Part shown: positions 24,978 through 34,391 of the stretch, piece after piece
Layout of the letters: each line of letters starts with the position of its first letter
How positions within the stretch are numbered: position 1 is the stretch's first letter
Source of the DNA: Bizionia paragorgiae
GTDB lineage: Bacteria; Bacteroidota; Bacteroidia; Flavobacteriales; Flavobacteriaceae
Assembly: GCF_900107625.1 (NCBI RefSeq)
Contig: NZ_FNQK01000008.1
Span: 116,577 to 180,576, forward strand
Reading direction: 5' to 3'
Length of the DNA stretch: 64,000 nt
The notes under the pieces: generated by a model
Database searches by the model: none
What the model saw: only the letters and a program-made list of their open reading frames with translations
What the model was told of the DNA's origin: nothing
Position numbers and translations under genes: made by a program

Positions 24978-25781
24978 CTAGCCCTTTTTATAACGCACTG
25001 TTGGTCCGTTAGGATTTGAAAACTCCAAATGTGTTTCGGAGATGTTATACTGTGTTGTTTTTTGTAGTTGCTTACGGTATTCATTTTCCTTATTGTCAGG
25101 GCAGGCCATAAGTGTGCTAATACCATGGTTAAAACGTATAAGATCGTTTTCGGTAAACAAATTACCGCCTAGACCATTGCATCCACTAAATCCAGAATAG
25201 GTTTTTTCTTCGGCGTTGATAATTAACGTCGGCAGTTTTTTGTTGAAATTGGCAACCGATACCGGTTCATTTTTTATGGATTCTAATACCCAAGTGCCGT
25301 TTAATCTGTAATCTAAAATATAGTTCCCAAAACCTTCAAAGGTTTTTGATGCCTCAGTTTTCGTTTTGTTAAATACCAAGGTTGTTTTATACTGCGGTTG
25401 TTCCTGTTCGTTTTCGCTGTCTTCTTGAGCTATGGTAATTACAACTTCGCCTAAGGGTGTATCGCCTTTATAATGTTTAATATTGGCATCGGCAACTCTA
25501 GTGACTTCTGGTGTTTTAATTTTGAAATGCTTAAAACGACTGTCTTCAGAAGTGAATGTTATAAACTCATTAGAAAGTTCTAAGGTCCAAATACTATCTG
25601 ATCCAAACCCTATAAAAAAGGTTGAAATAGGCGCGGTACTGCTCTTTAAAGAACCTCCAGTTGTACTTACTGATGATTCTGAAGGCATCGCGTTTTTGGA
25701 TGGATCTTTGCTTGCGTCCTTGCAGTTAAATAGGAAAACTAATAGGGAGCAGGTGAGTAGGTAAACCAGAGACTTATTCAT
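24978..25781 (-). CDS. META-domain (HslJ-like) lipoprotein
   Basis: A 267-residue lipoprotein with Cys20 in VFLFNCKD. An N-terminal region (about 50-150) of beta character, with IGFGSDSIWTLELS, is followed by a META domain (about 157-265): LNGTWVLESI, LIINAEEKTYSGFSGCNGLGG, and STLMACPDNKENEYRKQL. C-N-G and M-A-C-P are the classical META motifs, the two cysteines probably forming a disulfide. In E. coli HslJ is linked to novobiocin resistance; here the role is unknown. It shares its strand with kdsA, ending 15 bases after the kdsA stop in the reverse direction, so co-transcription is likely. Confidence 0.85.
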   Translation of the reverse strand: MNKSLVYLLTCSLLVFLFNCKDASKDPSKNAMPSESSVSTTGGSLKSSTAPISTFFIGFGSDSIWTLELSNEFITFTSEDSRFKHFKIKTPEVTRVADANIKHYKGDTPLGEVVITIAQEDSENEQEQPQYKTTLVFNKTKTEASKTFEGFGNYILDYRLNGTWVLESIKNEPVSVANFNKKLPTLIINAEEKTYSGFSGCNGLGGNLFTENDLIRFNHGISTLMACPDNKENEYRKQLQKTTQYNISETHLEFSNPNGPTVRYKKG

Positions 25782-25795
25782 AATAGAAAAGGGGT

Positions 25796-26614
25796 TTAAA
25801 ACGTATTTATGGTTTTTCTTATTGCAACTAAATTCGTTAATAAAGGTTCTAAGTTATCTAAGTGTAACATATTAGCCCCATCACTTTTAGCATTTGCAGG
25901 ATCAAAATGTGTTTCTATAAAGAGTCCGTCCACATTATTTACAATACCGGCACGTGCAATCGTTTCTATCATATCTGGTCTACCACCGGTAACACCAGCA
26001 CTTTGATTAGGTTGCTGAAGTGAGTGGGTAACATCTAAAACGGTAGGTGCATAGTGTCTCATGGTTGGTATGCCTCTAAAATCGACAATCATATCTTGGT
26101 AGCCAAACATGGTCCCACGATCGGTAATCCATGCTTTTTCATTACCGGCATCTTTTACTTTTTGTACGGCGTGTTTCATGGCTTCCGGACTCATAAACTG
26201 TCCTTTTTTAAGATTAACTACTTTACCTGTTTTTGCTGCAGCCACTACTAAATCTGTTTGGCGAACTAAAAAGGCAGGGATTTGTAATACATCGACATAC
26301 TGAGCGGCAAATGCAGCATCGCTAACCTCGTGAATATCGGTAACGGTCGGGACGTCGAACTTTTCAGAAACTTTTTTAAGTATTTCTAAAGCCTTTTCAT
26401 CTCCAATTCCGGTAAAGCTATCAATACGGCTTCGGTTGGCTTTTTTAAAGCTGCCTTTAAAGATAAAAGGGATTTTTAATGTATTGGTAATGTTTAATAC
26501 ACGCTCGGCAATTCGGAAAGCCATATCTTCACCTTCTATGGCGCAAGGACCACATAATAAAAAGAAATTATTGCTATCGGTATGTTTTATTTTAGGAATA
26601 TGTTGAAGTGTCAT
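25796..26614 (-). CDS. kdsA: 3-deoxy-8-phosphooctulonate synthase (Kdo-8-phosphate synthase)
   Basis: Condenses phosphoenolpyruvate with arabinose 5-phosphate to Kdo 8-phosphate, the first step to the Kdo of LPS; cytoplasmic. The 272-residue length is typical. Family blocks: FLLCGPCAIEGEDM, IFKGSFKKANRSRIDSF, PTVTDIHE, QIPAFLVRQTDLV, NLKKGQFMSPEAM, and THSLQQPN. The Cys at C24 in GPC is the metal-binding residue of the metal-dependent class; E. coli KdsA has Asn there, so this enzyme is probably metal dependent. It is divergent from typA, with a repeat and the promoters between them. Confidence 0.95.
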   Translation of the reverse strand: MTLQHIPKIKHTDSNNFFLLCGPCAIEGEDMAFRIAERVLNITNTLKIPFIFKGSFKKANRSRIDSFTGIGDEKALEILKKVSEKFDVPTVTDIHEVSDAAFAAQYVDVLQIPAFLVRQTDLVVAAAKTGKVVNLKKGQFMSPEAMKHAVQKVKDAGNEKAWITDRGTMFGYQDMIVDFRGIPTMRHYAPTVLDVTHSLQQPNQSAGVTGGRPDMIETIARAGIVNNVDGLFIETHFDPANAKSDGANMLHLDNLEPLLTNLVAIRKTINTF

Positions 26615-26635
26615 ATGAATATTTTTATAATATTA

Positions 26636-26643
26636 CAAAGATA
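26636..26643 (-). promoter_or_regulatory. Probable kdsA promoter -7 box
   Basis: TATCTTTG on the minus strand is an exact TAnnTTTG match, 21 bases before the kdsA start. The upstream -33 element is weak (TTTTC at a short spacing), so confidence is moderate. Confidence 0.5.
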
Positions 26644-26699
26644 GTATTTGTTATGGTATAGAAAACTTTTTTTCCGATTGAAAAAGGAGTCTCTTTTGA

Positions 26700-26782
26700 G
26701 GGCGCATTAGCGATAGTAGCGGCATCCTTTTTTATGCGATAAGTCATTAAGCATTAAAAAGATATAGCGAAAAGCGCGGTCC
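26700..26782 (-). repeat. Dispersed intergenic repeat, copy C
   Basis: Read on the minus strand it gives cttttcgctatatctttt (26757-26774) and aaaaaaggatgccgct then atcgctaatgcgccc, matching copy A in order and sequence. The central hairpin differs (ttaatgcttaatgac). It sits between the divergent kdsA and typA promoters. Confidence 0.65.
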
Positions 26783-26851
26783 TTTTTTTTGATAAAAAAA
26801 GAGGGAATGCTATTAAAAAAAAAATTGTATTAATTATCCATTTTTTATAAT

Positions 26852-26859
26852 TAACTTTG
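26852..26859 (+). promoter_or_regulatory. Probable typA promoter -7 box
   Basis: taactttg is an exact TAnnTTTG match, 27 bases before the ATG at 26886. A TTG 24 bases further upstream is slightly too far for the ideal -33 spacing. Confidence 0.55.
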
Positions 26860-26885
26860 CAGCCTTAAAAAAAAGGCACCAATAT

Positions 26886-28685
26886 ATGGCTAAAATTAAA
26901 AACATCGCAATTATTGCACACGTAGATCACGGAAAAACAACAGTGGTAGACAAGATTATGTACCATTGTCAACTGTTTCGTGAGAACGAAAATACGGGAG
27001 ATTTAATACTTGATAATAACGATATCGAGCGTGAGCGTGGTATTACTATTACTTCTAAAAACGTATCTGTTATTTATAAGGATACAAAAATTAATATTAT
27101 CGATACTCCTGGTCACGCCGATTTTGGTGGTGAAGTTGAACGTGTTTTAAATATGGCCGATGGTGTAGTATTATTAGTAGATGCTTTTGAAGGTCCAATG
27201 CCTCAAACGCGTTTTGTACTACAAAAAGCAATTGACTTAGGATTAAAACCTTGTGTGGTTATTAACAAGGTAGATAAGGAAAACTGTACTCCTGATGAGG
27301 TACATGAAAAAGTGTTTGACTTAATGTTCGAATTAGGAGCAGAAGAGTGGCAGTTAGATTTTCCTGCAGTTTACGGTTCAGCGAAAAACAACTGGATGAG
27401 TACAGACTGGAGAAATGAAACTGACAATATTGAGCCGTTATTAGATATGGTTGTTGAGCATGTACCAACTCCAAAATTTGATGAAGGAACAACACAATTA
27501 TTAATTACATCTTTAGATTTCTCTTCTTTTACAGGTCGTATTGCGATTGGTAGATTACAACGTGGGAAATTAGAAGAAGGACAACAAATATCATTAGTTA
27601 AACGCGATGGTACTGTTACGAAAACTAAAATTAAAGAACTTTTTGTTTTTGAAGGATTAGGTCGTAAAAAAGTACAAAGTGTTCAAACAGGAGATATCTG
27701 TGCTATTGTAGGAATTGAAGGATTTGAAATTGGGGATACAGTTGCTGATTTTGAAAACCCAGAAGGTTTAAAATCGATTGCTATCGATGAGCCTACAATG
27801 AGTATGTTGTTTACTATTAACGATTCGCCTTTCTTTGGAAAAGACGGAAAGTATGTAACGTCTAGACATATTAAAGAGCGTCTAGAAAAAGAATTAGAGA
27901 AAAACTTAGCACTTAGACTTGGTGAAACAGGTAGTGCCGATAAATTTATGGTGTTTGGCCGTGGGGTATTACACTTATCGGTATTAATCGAAACCATGCG
28001 TCGTGAAGGCTACGAATTACAAATTGGGCAACCACAAGTAATTATAAAAGAAATTGATGGGGTTAAATGTGAGCCTATCGAGGAATTAACTATCGACCTT
28101 CCAGAAAATGTATCTGGTAAAGCGGTAGAGTTTGTAACCATGCGTCGTGGTGAAATGCTAAGTATGGAGGCTAAAGGAGATCGTATGGTATGCGAATTCT
28201 TAATTCCATCTCGTGGTATTATTGGTTTACGTAACCAATTGCTAACAGCAACAGCGGGTGAGGCTATTATGGCACACCGTTACAAAGAATACCAACCTTT
28301 AAAAGGAAGTATTCCTGGACGTATTTCAGGATCTTTAGTGTCTATGGAAAACGGAACAGCGATTCCTTATTCTATCGATAAATTACAAGATAGAGGTAAG
28401 TTCTTTGTAGAGCCAGGAGAAAGTATTTACGAAGGTCAGGTTATTGGTGAGAATTCGCGTCAAGATGATATGACTGTAAATATTACAAAAGCTAAAAAAC
28501 AGAGTAATGTACGTTCTTCGGGAGCAGATGATAAAGCGAAAATTGTACCAGCAATTAAATTCTCTTTAGAGGAAGCTTTAGAATACATCCAAAAGGATGA
28601 GTATGTTGAAGTAACACCAAACCACTTACGTATTCGTAAAATTTGGTTAAAGGAAACAGATCGTAAACGTAACAAGATTGTTTAA
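26886..28685 (+). CDS. typA: Ribosome-associated translational GTPase TypA/BipA
   Basis: 599 residues, normal for BipA. Family GTPase motifs: G1 AHVDHGKTT (about 11-19), the switch I region RERGITITSKN, G3 DTPGHADFGGEVERVL, G4 NKVDKE and G5 SAKNNW. The C-terminus contains the BipA-specific region (PSRGIIGLRNQLLTATAGEA, then ending YVEVTPNHLRIRK). It is an elongation-factor-like GTPase involved in 50S assembly and growth under stress, notably cold. It stands alone, with a terminator directly downstream and a recognisable promoter upstream. Confidence 0.97.
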   Translation: MAKIKNIAIIAHVDHGKTTVVDKIMYHCQLFRENENTGDLILDNNDIERERGITITSKNVSVIYKDTKINIIDTPGHADFGGEVERVLNMADGVVLLVDAFEGPMPQTRFVLQKAIDLGLKPCVVINKVDKENCTPDEVHEKVFDLMFELGAEEWQLDFPAVYGSAKNNWMSTDWRNETDNIEPLLDMVVEHVPTPKFDEGTTQLLITSLDFSSFTGRIAIGRLQRGKLEEGQQISLVKRDGTVTKTKIKELFVFEGLGRKKVQSVQTGDICAIVGIEGFEIGDTVADFENPEGLKSIAIDEPTMSMLFTINDSPFFGKDGKYVTSRHIKERLEKELEKNLALRLGETGSADKFMVFGRGVLHLSVLIETMRREGYELQIGQPQVIIKEIDGVKCEPIEELTIDLPENVSGKAVEFVTMRRGEMLSMEAKGDRMVCEFLIPSRGIIGLRNQLLTATAGEAIMAHRYKEYQPLKGSIPGRISGSLVSMENGTAIPYSIDKLQDRGKFFVEPGESIYEGQVIGENSRQDDMTVNITKAKKQSNVRSSGADDKAKIVPAIKFSLEEALEYIQKDEYVEVTPNHLRIRKIWLKETDRKRNKIV

Positions 28686-28708
28686 TTTACAGATTCTGTA
28701 ATAGATTT

Positions 28709-28743
28709 AAAAAGAGGAACTCTACTGTAGAGTTCCTCTTTTT
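28709..28743 (+). terminator. Intrinsic terminator of typA
   Basis: gaggaactcta (28714-28724) and its perfect complement at 28728-28738 close a three-base loop; flanking A and T runs extend the stem, and a seven-T run follows on the plus strand. Confidence 0.85.
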
Positions 28744-28800
28744 TTATATATTGAATTGATGTTATGTGCTAACATAGAAATAAACTTAATTTGAGAGCTT

Positions 28801-29061
28801 ATGGAACTATTTGGAATTACAGGTGCTGAATATATTGGTTACTTGGCCTCTTTTATGGTGTTACTATCATTTACTATGAAAGATGTTGTAAAACTTCGAC
28901 TAGTAAATATGATGGGGTGTTTCCTTTTTGTTCTCTATGGGTTTCTAATACCATCGCTTCGTGTAGGGCTACCAATTATAATTGCTAATGGGGCTATATT
29001 TTTAGTGAATTTTTACTTTGCTGTTTTAAAACGCCCATCTTCGGACCCAGCTAAAAACTAA
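28801..29061 (+). CDS. YgjV-like small inner membrane protein
   Basis: 86 residues with about three membrane helices. GYLASFMVLLSFTMKDVVKLRLVNMMGCFLFVLYG is the YgjV/Imp signature, in which a conserved R-x-x-N-x-x-G lies between helices 1 and 2. Proteins in this group are short and of unknown function. It is flanked by the typA terminator and a 108-base spacer, so it is probably independent. Confidence 0.75.
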   Translation: MELFGITGAEYIGYLASFMVLLSFTMKDVVKLRLVNMMGCFLFVLYGFLIPSLRVGLPIIIANGAIFLVNFYFAVLKRPSSDPAKN

Positions 29062-29169
29062 ACATTTAAAGCCTTAGCGATTAAAGTCATTACGCGACTT
29101 GCCTTCTTCGTCTTCTTTGAGATAAAGTCTGCCAAGATTTTCTATATTTACAAAAAAAAAGAGACTACT

Positions 29170-29379
29170 ATGTACAGCCTTTATTTCGATCCCGGGTTGG
29201 GAGCTATGATTCTACAAGCTATTATAGCTGCTGTTGCAGGTGTAATCTTGTTTTCTAAAAACGTGATGTATAAAATAAAAACGCTTTTAGGGTTAATAAA
29301 ACACGATGACCAGGAGTTGTTTGACGATATTAATGTTAACGATTCGAAGAGCGAAAATAAAACAGACAGTGACCACTAA
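29170..29379 (+). CDS. Small single-helix membrane protein of the glycan cluster
   Basis: 69 residues: MYSLYFDPGLGAM, then one membrane helix (about 13-29) and a cytoplasmic tail rich in Asp/Glu/Asn/Lys (KHDDQELFDDINVND...). A near -7 box (tatattta) lies about 22 bases upstream. The downstream kinase-like/methyltransferase gene overlaps its end. I infer a small partner or anchor of the following proteins, but have no direct evidence. Confidence 0.7.
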   Translation: MYSLYFDPGLGAMILQAIIAAVAGVILFSKNVMYKIKTLLGLIKHDDQELFDDINVNDSKSENKTDSDH

Positions 29380-30748
29380 AGCCATTCATTCATCTTCTTT
29401 TAGGGATCCTTCGGGGTATGTGTTTACTGATAACGGGGTTATTAAGCGCGTTATTAATCCGATTTATTTTGAGCACTATTACCGTTTAAAATCTTCAGGA
29501 TTTTTTAATACACTTTTTAAAAACGAACTTTTAGTAAAGCATGAAGAGTTGTCTGCTTCAGACGATGAAATTATTATACAGCCAGAGTTTATTCCCTTTA
29601 TTACTTACCCTTATGAGTGGTGTTTTAATCAGTATAAAGAAGCGGCATTACTCACTTTAAAACTACAGAAATTTTGTTTAGAAAACGGGTTTTCTTTAAA
29701 AGATGCCTCTGCTTTTAATATTGTGTTTCATAATGGTAAAGCAATTTTTATTGACACCTTGTCCTTTGAGTTTTATCAAGAAAATACGCCGTGGCGCGCT
29801 TATAAACAGTTTATAACTCATTTTCTAGGGCCGTTGGTATTAGCTCATTTTCACGGTTCTGAAATGTTGAAGTTATCTAGCAATTTTATTGATGGTATTC
29901 CGGTGAAAACCATCGCGTCCTTATTGCCTTTTAAAACTAAACTCAACCCCTTTTTATATTCTAATATTCACTTACTAGCTAAATTTGAAGAGAAACATAG
30001 CACCGATTATAAGGGGGAAACAAAAGTGGCTAGCCTGTCTAAAAAAGGGCAGCTAAATATTATTGAAAGCCTTTATAGCTACATTAAAAAGCTAGAGCTT
30101 AAAGAAGCTTCTGAATGGGGGAAGTATTACGAGAAAACCAATTATTCTGATACCGCTTTTCAGCTAAAGTCGGCTATCATTAATAAATGGATTAACACGC
30201 TTAATACCAAAACTGTAATTGATGTTGGGGGTAACGATGGCACGTTTGTTAGACGTATTACAGCGCCCTTGCAGCAAGCTTTGGTGTGTGATATAGATAA
30301 TAATGCTGTTGACTATAACTATAAACAAATCAAGCAGAATAAAGAGCGCTTTATCACACCTTTTGTTTTGGATGTTTTAAATCCTTCGGCAACAATTGGT
30401 TTTAATAATCAGGAGCGCCAATCATTTATCGAGCGTGTGTCGGCTTTTCATCCGGATGTTACCTTGGCCTTAGCAGTTATACATCATATGTCATTATCTG
30501 GAAATGTTCCCTTTAGTGCGTCGGCTAAATTTTTTAGGGCTTTCTCTAATTATTTAATTATTGAATTTCCTAAACGTGAAGATTCATGGGTACAACGACT
30601 ATTAAAATCTAAAGGCGAGTTTGAATCCTATTTTGATTTTTATAACCAAGTTAATTTTGAATCGGCTTTTTCTTTGTATTTTGAGTTAATCGAAAAGCAA
30701 TCCATTGAAAAGTCGGAACGCGTAATGTATTTATTTAAAGTGAAATAG
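29369..30748 (+). CDS. Kinase-like/SAM-methyltransferase fusion protein
   Basis: I chose the GTG at 29369, because homologous blocks begin at SSFRDPSGYVF eight residues in; earlier ATG codons (29306, 29333) would lie in the preceding gene. The first 130 residues resemble a kinase/aminoglycoside-phosphotransferase C-lobe: KDASAFNIVF (D112, N117), then GKAIFIDTLSFE (D129). After a helical linker comes a class I methyltransferase (about 278-455) with VIDVGGNDGTF (283-293), D308/D310 and HHM. Such a kinase plus methyltransferase pairing recalls WbdD, which caps O-antigen chains, but in reverse order. No TM segment; about 459 residues. Sulfatase-fold gene follows after 28 bases. Confidence 0.75.
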   Translation: MTTKAIHSSSFRDPSGYVFTDNGVIKRVINPIYFEHYYRLKSSGFFNTLFKNELLVKHEELSASDDEIIIQPEFIPFITYPYEWCFNQYKEAALLTLKLQKFCLENGFSLKDASAFNIVFHNGKAIFIDTLSFEFYQENTPWRAYKQFITHFLGPLVLAHFHGSEMLKLSSNFIDGIPVKTIASLLPFKTKLNPFLYSNIHLLAKFEEKHSTDYKGETKVASLSKKGQLNIIESLYSYIKKLELKEASEWGKYYEKTNYSDTAFQLKSAIINKWINTLNTKTVIDVGGNDGTFVRRITAPLQQALVCDIDNNAVDYNYKQIKQNKERFITPFVLDVLNPSATIGFNNQERQSFIERVSAFHPDVTLALAVIHHMSLSGNVPFSASAKFFRAFSNYLIIEFPKREDSWVQRLLKSKGEFESYFDFYNQVNFESAFSLYFELIEKQSIEKSERVMYLFKVK

Positions 30749-30776
30749 CTTTTATACATTGCTAAGTATCAAATAA

Positions 30777-32258
30777 ATGATTCAACATATAAAAAACGTC
30801 CTCAGTTCTACAGCGCAGTTTCCTAAGCTTACGGCTTTCGCTTTAGGGCTTTACCCGTTTTTGCATTATTACAGTAGTAATGTTTACATGGTGGGGTCTT
30901 GGGAGCAAGTTCTATTTTTAGTATTTCTTTGTTTTATTTTGCCTCAAATTATTATAGGGCTTAGTACGCTTTTAATGCGTTTTAGACCGTTAAGTGCCTT
31001 AGAAAAGTACAACTTATCCGTACTTAGTTTATCGCTATTTACAGCGTTGTTGGGTGTTTTAATATTTCATTTTAATAAAAAAGAAATGTTGACAGCGCTT
31101 ATTGTTTCGGGAGGATTAGGGTTTGTACTCTACAAGCATCTTAAAAAAATAATAGTGTTACAATGCCTATTGGCTCTAATAAGTCTGTTGACCTTAATTC
31201 CGAAACTGCATTTCGCTATGACTCAAAATAATGCAGGTTGGTTGCAAAGTTCAGATGCCATTCTAAATGCTAAACTAAAACATAAACCTAATATTTTTGT
31301 TATTCAACCCGATGGTTATGTGGGTAAAGATGTTATAAACAAAGGGTTTTATAATTATGACAATTCGGCCTTTGAGTCTTTTCTCGATAAAAATAACTTT
31401 ATAAATTACTCTAATTTTAGAAGCAATTACTACTCGACTTTAACTTCCAACGCATCACTTTTTGGAATGAAGCATCATTATTATAGCAATACAAATAAAA
31501 GGACTTTAAAAACGCATAATGCCACAGATGTTATTGTTGGAGAGCAAAACACGGTGCTTAAAATATTACAGAATAACGGTTACAATTCGTATTTGTTTAC
31601 CGATAATTCTTATTTTCTTTTCGATCGTATCCCTTTAGCTTATACGTATTGCAATGTGCCAAAAGCGAGTGTTTCCTTATATAAAAATGGCGTGATTAAA
31701 GGAATTGATATCGTATCAGACTTTAAACAGGTGTTAGATACTTTACCAAAAAAGCACAATTTTTTCTTTATCGAAAAGACCATTCCTGGACATGTTATTT
31801 ACAAGCAAAGTGCTTCACGTGGTGTGGAAGGAGAGCGAAAGCGTTATTTGGATAAATTAGAACAGGCTAATGTGTGGTTAGAGGATTTAATAACAAGGAT
31901 AAATGCTTATGACGAAAATGCATTGGTAATACTAGTTGCCGATCATGGAGGTTTTGTCGGTTTGGAATATACTATGGAAGCTGTTAAACGCAGGCTAACC
32001 AATCAAGAAGCTCAATCTGCTTTTAGTACCTTATTAAGTATTAAATATCCAAAAGAAATGGATCCGGAGCAGCTAAGCTTTAAAAGTACTGTAAACCTTT
32101 TTAAAACAGTCTTTTATGGATTGACAGATAATCAAGCCTTTTTAGACGACTTAGAACCCGATTCTAGTTATTTGCCTTTACATGAAGATGGGAGCACGCA
32201 TTATTATGAGTGTATTGATACAAACGGAAATGTGAGTTATCAAAAACTTTCTAATTAG
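30777..32258 (+). CDS. Membrane sulfatase/phosphatase-superfamily protein
   Basis: 493 residues: about five N-terminal helices (15-155), then a sulfatase-superfamily domain of about 320 residues. KPNIFVIQPDGYVGKDV opens it, D-x-x-G in PDGY marks the first metal site, STLTSNASLFG could hold the nucleophile (Thr or Ser after TLTS), and ILVADHGGFVG ends the metal site. The C-terminus carries a short beta-hairpin extension. The layout is that of LTA synthase/phosphoethanolamine transferase-type enzymes. It lies 28 bases after the kinase-like/methyltransferase gene. Substrate not deducible; I infer that it modifies the glycan or lipid A-linked head groups. Confidence 0.8.
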   Translation: MIQHIKNVLSSTAQFPKLTAFALGLYPFLHYYSSNVYMVGSWEQVLFLVFLCFILPQIIIGLSTLLMRFRPLSALEKYNLSVLSLSLFTALLGVLIFHFNKKEMLTALIVSGGLGFVLYKHLKKIIVLQCLLALISLLTLIPKLHFAMTQNNAGWLQSSDAILNAKLKHKPNIFVIQPDGYVGKDVINKGFYNYDNSAFESFLDKNNFINYSNFRSNYYSTLTSNASLFGMKHHYYSNTNKRTLKTHNATDVIVGEQNTVLKILQNNGYNSYLFTDNSYFLFDRIPLAYTYCNVPKASVSLYKNGVIKGIDIVSDFKQVLDTLPKKHNFFFIEKTIPGHVIYKQSASRGVEGERKRYLDKLEQANVWLEDLITRINAYDENALVILVADHGGFVGLEYTMEAVKRRLTNQEAQSAFSTLLSIKYPKEMDPEQLSFKSTVNLFKTVFYGLTDNQAFLDDLEPDSSYLPLHEDGSTHYYECIDTNGNVSYQKLSN

Positions 32259-32322
32259 ATTAACTCCATTAATTCTAATTTAATTAGTACTTTCAACCTT
32301 TAAAGCTAAATTTCTAAACGTC

Positions 32323-33294
32323 ATTTTTTCAGTACACACATACCAAGCCGAACACAAAGCTCTTTGGAATAGCTTTATTGCTGAAGCTAAGAACAGTACG
32401 TTCTTGTTTCATCGCGATTTTATGGAGTACCATAGCGACCGTTTTAAGGAGGCCTCATTATTGATTTTTAGAAACGATAAATTAGTGGCTGTTTTTCCTA
32501 TGAACGCTGTCGGTAATACCGTAATCTCCCATCAAGGCTTAACCTATGGTGGTTTGTTATTCGGGACCAATGTGAAATTTAATCATGTGCTCGCTATTTT
32601 TAGAGCGGTTTTAAAACACCTCTCCGAGTCGAAAATTACTACTTTAGGCTTAAAAGTATTGCCTGATATTTATGCGAGCTTCCCTAACGATGAGCTTAAG
32701 TACCTTATGTTTATTCTCCAGGCGAAACTTGAACGCCGCGATGTCTTATCGGTTATCCCGCTTTCTGAAGTGGTAAAGCGATCTAAAGATAGAAAAGAGG
32801 GGACAAAACGAGGGGTTAAAAACGGACTCGTAGTAAAAGAAGAAACCCAAATGGAAGGCTTTTGGAAGTCGCTATTGGAAGTGAATTTACAGCAAAAATA
32901 TAAGACTAAACCGGTTCATAGCTTAGAGGAAATCCAATTACTTAAATCGCGGTTCCCGAAAAATATCCGGCAGTTTAATGTGTATTATAAAAACCGATTG
33001 GTGGCAGGGACAACCATTTTTGAAACGGAACACGTGGCACACTCCCAATACATATCGGGGAATAATGAAAATAATACTTTGGGAAGCCTAGACTTTTTAC
33101 ACAGCTACCTTATTGATACGGTTTTTAAAGATAAAAAGTATTTCGATTTTGGGATTTCGAATGAAAATGCAGGTAAAAATATAAATTCGGGATTACTTTA
33201 TTGGAAAGAAGGCTTTGGGGCGAGAACAGTTACCCAAGATTTTTATAGCATACAAACAAACAAATACACGCTTTTAGATGCTGTGTTATTATGA
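32323..33294 (+). CDS. FemAB/GNAT-like acyltransferase of the glycan cluster (apparent ATT start)
   Basis: Homology-like sequence begins well before any ATG: in frame upstream reads [40 protein letters not shown], the usual N-terminus of this family. No ATG, GTG or TTG precedes it before the in-frame TAA at 32281; the only plausible initiation point is the ATT at 32323, where Met would be expected. A TTG at 32404 would cut off 27 family residues. The 323-residue protein shows a double-GNAT layout with [19 protein letters not shown] and [29 protein letters not shown]. It overlaps the aminotransferase by 4 bases and probably N-acylates the amino sugar made by it. Confidence 0.75.
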   Translation: MFSVHTYQAEHKALWNSFIAEAKNSTFLFHRDFMEYHSDRFKEASLLIFRNDKLVAVFPMNAVGNTVISHQGLTYGGLLFGTNVKFNHVLAIFRAVLKHLSESKITTLGLKVLPDIYASFPNDELKYLMFILQAKLERRDVLSVIPLSEVVKRSKDRKEGTKRGVKNGLVVKEETQMEGFWKSLLEVNLQQKYKTKPVHSLEEIQLLKSRFPKNIRQFNVYYKNRLVAGTTIFETEHVAHSQYISGNNENNTLGSLDFLHSYLIDTVFKDKKYFDFGISNENAGKNINSGLLYWKEGFGARTVTQDFYSIQTNKYTLLDAVLL

Positions 33295-34391
33295 TTAAAT
33301 TTTTAGACTTACATAAAATCAACGCACGATTCGACACGCCATTTCAAGATGAGTTTAAGGACTTTCTAGATTCAGGTCACTATATTTTAGGCAAGGGAGT
33401 CACGCAGTTTGAAGCCGATTTTTTAGTGTACTGCGGAACAAAATATGCTATTGGAGTAAGTAATGGTTTGGACGCCTTGTCTCTCATTTTTAAGGGGTAT
33501 TTAGAATTGGGTGTTCTAAAAAAAGGCGATGAGGTCTTAGTACCCGCAAACACTTATATAGCCTCTATTATAGCGCTAGTAAATTCGGGTTTAAAGCCTG
33601 TGTTTGTGGAGCCTAATAGTTCGACTTATAATATAGAACCTCTCGCTATGGAGGAGCATATTACTACTAAAACCAAGGCTGTTTTAGTGGTGCACTTGTA
33701 TGGGCAGTTGTGCAATATGAAAGCGATTGACTATCTGTGTAAGACGCATAGTTTATTGTGTATTGAAGACGCGGCTCAAGCCCATGGTGCCGAAGATGAT
33801 CTAGGGGTTAAAGCGGGGAATTTAGGAGATGCCGCAGCGTTTAGTTTCTATCCCAGTAAAAATTTAGGGGCCCTAGGAGATGCAGGTGCTATTACTACGA
33901 ATAATGAGGCGCTAGCACAAGTGATTAAACAATTAAGAAATTATGGAACCTCGTCTAAATATGTAAATGATCGTATTGGTGTAAACGCGCGATTAGACGA
34001 GATTCAAGCCCGTTTTTTATCGATTAAGCTCAAGGCTTTAGATGCCGATAATTCAGCAAGACGCCAAGTGGCAAAACACTATTTACAAGGTATTGCAAAC
34101 CCTAAGGTCACTCTACCTTACTACGATGGGGCTAAAGATCATGTTTTTCATTTGTTTGTGGTGTTGGTCGAAGAACGAAAGAAGTTTGTCCGCTATTTAA
34201 ATGATAACGGCGTAGAAACCGGCGTGCATTATCCTATACCACCACACCAGCAGCAGGCTTTAAAAACATTCAGTCATTTAGATTTACCTATTACCGAAAA
34301 GATTCACGAACGCTGTGTGAGTTTACCTATAAGCCCCGTAATGGATGCGGCTGATGTCGATAAAATTATTGACCTTGTAAACGCTTACTAA
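33291..34391 (+). CDS. DegT/DnrJ/EryC1/StrS sugar aminotransferase (FdtB/QdtB-like)
   Basis: A PLP-dependent aminotransferase converting a keto-sugar nucleotide to an amino sugar. Of normal length (366 residues): [22 protein letters not shown] with D160, and the PLP Lys K190 in [14 protein letters not shown] are all clear. Close relatives form dTDP-3-amino-3,6-dideoxyhexose (Fuc3N or Qui3N) from the product of the FdtA/QdtA ketoisomerase, and such a ketoisomerase is encoded at 38834, supporting that assignment. It overlaps the upstream acyltransferase by 4 bases and abuts the flippase start. Confidence 0.9.
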   Translation: MIKFLDLHKINARFDTPFQDEFKDFLDSGHYILGKGVTQFEADFLVYCGTKYAIGVSNGLDALSLIFKGYLELGVLKKGDEVLVPANTYIASIIALVNSGLKPVFVEPNSSTYNIEPLAMEEHITTKTKAVLVVHLYGQLCNMKAIDYLCKTHSLLCIEDAAQAHGAEDDLGVKAGNLGDAAAFSFYPSKNLGALGDAGAITTNNEALAQVIKQLRNYGTSSKYVNDRIGVNARLDEIQARFLSIKLKALDADNSARRQVAKHYLQGIANPKVTLPYYDGAKDHVFHLFVVLVEERKKFVRYLNDNGVETGVHYPIPPHQQQALKTFSHLDLPITEKIHERCVSLPISPVMDAADVDKIIDLVNAY

